Assembly (NCBI GenBank): GCA_964035775.1
Contig: OZ038313.1
Location: forward strand, 17,737,745 to 17,801,744
DNA: 64,000 nt
DNA from: Osedax frankpressi
Taxonomy: Eukaryota > Annelida > Polychaeta > Sabellida > Siboglinidae
Direction of reading: 5' to 3'
Shown: one piece after another, positions 63,031 through 64,000 of the stretch
Layout: every line of letters starts with the position of its first letter
How positions within the stretch are numbered: the stretch's first letter is position 1
The notes under the pieces: model-generated
Seen by the model: only the letters and a program-made list of their open reading frames with translations
Told to the model about the DNA's origin: nothing
Databases searched by the model: none
Program-made: the position numbers and the translations under genes

Positions 63031-63950
63031 CTTATATAAGATAGTGTGTATCTAGTAAACAATTTGTGACCCTATTGTTTATATTAAAAAGTTGCCAGGG
63101 TATTACCAACAAATATAAAAAATTAATATAAATAAAATGATATGATATCAAAAATTAAATGAACTGAATTATTTACTGGGCTTCTTCCCGGTAAACCACC
63201 CAGATTATATAAGTTATTTTATTATATAATAATAGATAAAACATATTATATTTGTATTTGAAATATATTATAATTTTATTTTATTTAAAATAATTATATA
63301 TCAATATATAATTGTTACACCATCTTGCTTCATGGGTTTACACCCAAGTAACCAGATGATGTAATATTGTAAATATTATATAAATATTTTAAATATAAAA
63401 TAAACATAATATATTTGTAATGCAAATAAAATATGTTTATATTTATTATATAATAAAATACTAAATTGACCAGGGTGCTTACTTACAAATAAAATAGATT
63501 TTTCCATAAAATAATAATATTTGTAATATCCATATGATTTAATTTAAAATTTAAAAAATAAGCAATATATTTGTAATACAAATAAAATATATGTTTTACT
63601 TGTTATTATATAAAAAAACTAAAAGGAATTTATATAAGGATTTTATAACTATTTAATCAAATATGTTCAGGGTAAAATTAACCATACATTTATTTATATT
63701 ATTCATGATATCATTTATATTATATTTTTAAATTTAACGTATTATATTATTATAGATAAAATAACTTAAATAATCATTGTGGTTTCCCGGGAAGAAGCCC
63801 AGTAAATAATTCAGTTCATTTAATTTTTGATATCATATCATTTTATTTATATTATATTGTTATATTTGTTGGGAATACCTTGGCAACCTTTTAATGTAAA
63901 CTATAGGGACACAATTTGTTTACTAGACTTAACTATCTTATATAAGATTA
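63031..63950. repeat. Large inverted repeat with arms of about 175 bp
   Basis: The left arm at about 63031-63205 and the right arm at about 63778-63950 are reverse complements with scattered mismatches. Shared landmarks: AATCTTATATAAGATA, TAGTAAACAATTTGTG, a GTTGCCAGGGTATT block, AATTATTTACTGGGCTTCTT and CCCGG plus AACCAC. The 570-bp centre is AT-rich and contains further short CCAGGGT and ACCCAAGTAACC blocks. No terminal repeats or coding capacity identify a transposon family. A foldback-type element or a local inverted duplication are both possible. Part of each arm has an exon-like look (TGKKPS ahead of a GTAAAT donor on the minus strand of the left arm), echoing the 15-nt exon at 62691. 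Confidence 0.8.
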
Positions 63951-64000
63951 CTTTTTTTATTATTATTGATTTGTATGCATATTTGCGAATACAGTTGATG

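Noticed and set aside
1-64000. Transposons, LTR or virus-like elements, tRNA and rRNA genes
   Set aside because: No reverse transcriptase, integrase, transposase, capsid-like or envelope-like motif, terminal repeats with coding content, or tRNA/rRNA signatures were seen on either strand. Only an inverted repeat at 63 kb without coding capacity was found.

Overview
This is an AT-rich eukaryotic window: coding sequence is cut into short exons (down to about 12-22 nt) by GT-AG introns that are often long. No rRNA, tRNA, bacterial-type operon, CRISPR array or recognisable transposon or virus-like coding region was seen. Exons stand out as GC-richer islands with donors such as GTTAGT, GTTATA, GTAAGT, GTGAGT and GTAAAT. 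The organism cannot be named from this sequence. An intron-rich, AT-biased unicellular or parasitic eukaryote (for example an alveolate, or a very reduced animal parasite) would fit. All gene models were assembled by eye from splice sites, reading phase and protein similarity. Long open frames here are mostly minisatellite artefacts and are not genes.

Layout. 1-6 kb: AT-rich sequence with small minus-strand coding islands (2480-2662, 4021-4143). 6.2-9.1 kb: a five-exon minus-strand gene fragment with weak SMP-domain similarity and a 20-bp palindromic minisatellite in its largest intron. 9.1-27.6 kb: three more tandem arrays (15-bp, 33-bp and 19-bp units); the 19-bp array alone is about 15.9 kb with roughly 835 copies and nested higher-order repeats. 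27.9-31.8 kb: three small genes of unknown function. 32.1-35.0 kb: a complete four-exon FAM72 homologue on the plus strand, with a possible inverted FAM72-like last exon at 35.8 kb. 37.1-44.6 kb: a minus-strand MTFP1 (MTP18, mitochondrial fission process) gene. Its third intron is almost entirely a 5-kb 11-bp minisatellite and its first exon runs into a 200-base assembly gap (44383-44582). 45.4-54.0 kb: a plus-strand gene for a tandem coactosin-like (double ADF-H) protein, with a complete antisense gene and another antisense exon inside its introns. 54.3-56.6 kb: a small minus-strand gene with a membrane anchor and weak COA1/TIM21 likeness. 58.6-62.7 kb: a minus-strand multi-exon gene of unknown family. 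63-64 kb: a large inverted repeat.

Taken together, recognisable functions are mitochondrial (MTFP1, possibly COA1-like), cytoskeletal (coactosin) and FAM72. Nothing suggests they form one pathway. The unusual property is architectural: five different minisatellites, each with its own unit length, fill about 36 percent of the window. At least two lie inside introns, and one ends exactly at a splice acceptor. Exon coordinates are given in each entry; those supported by protein similarity plus matching intron phase are the firmest.
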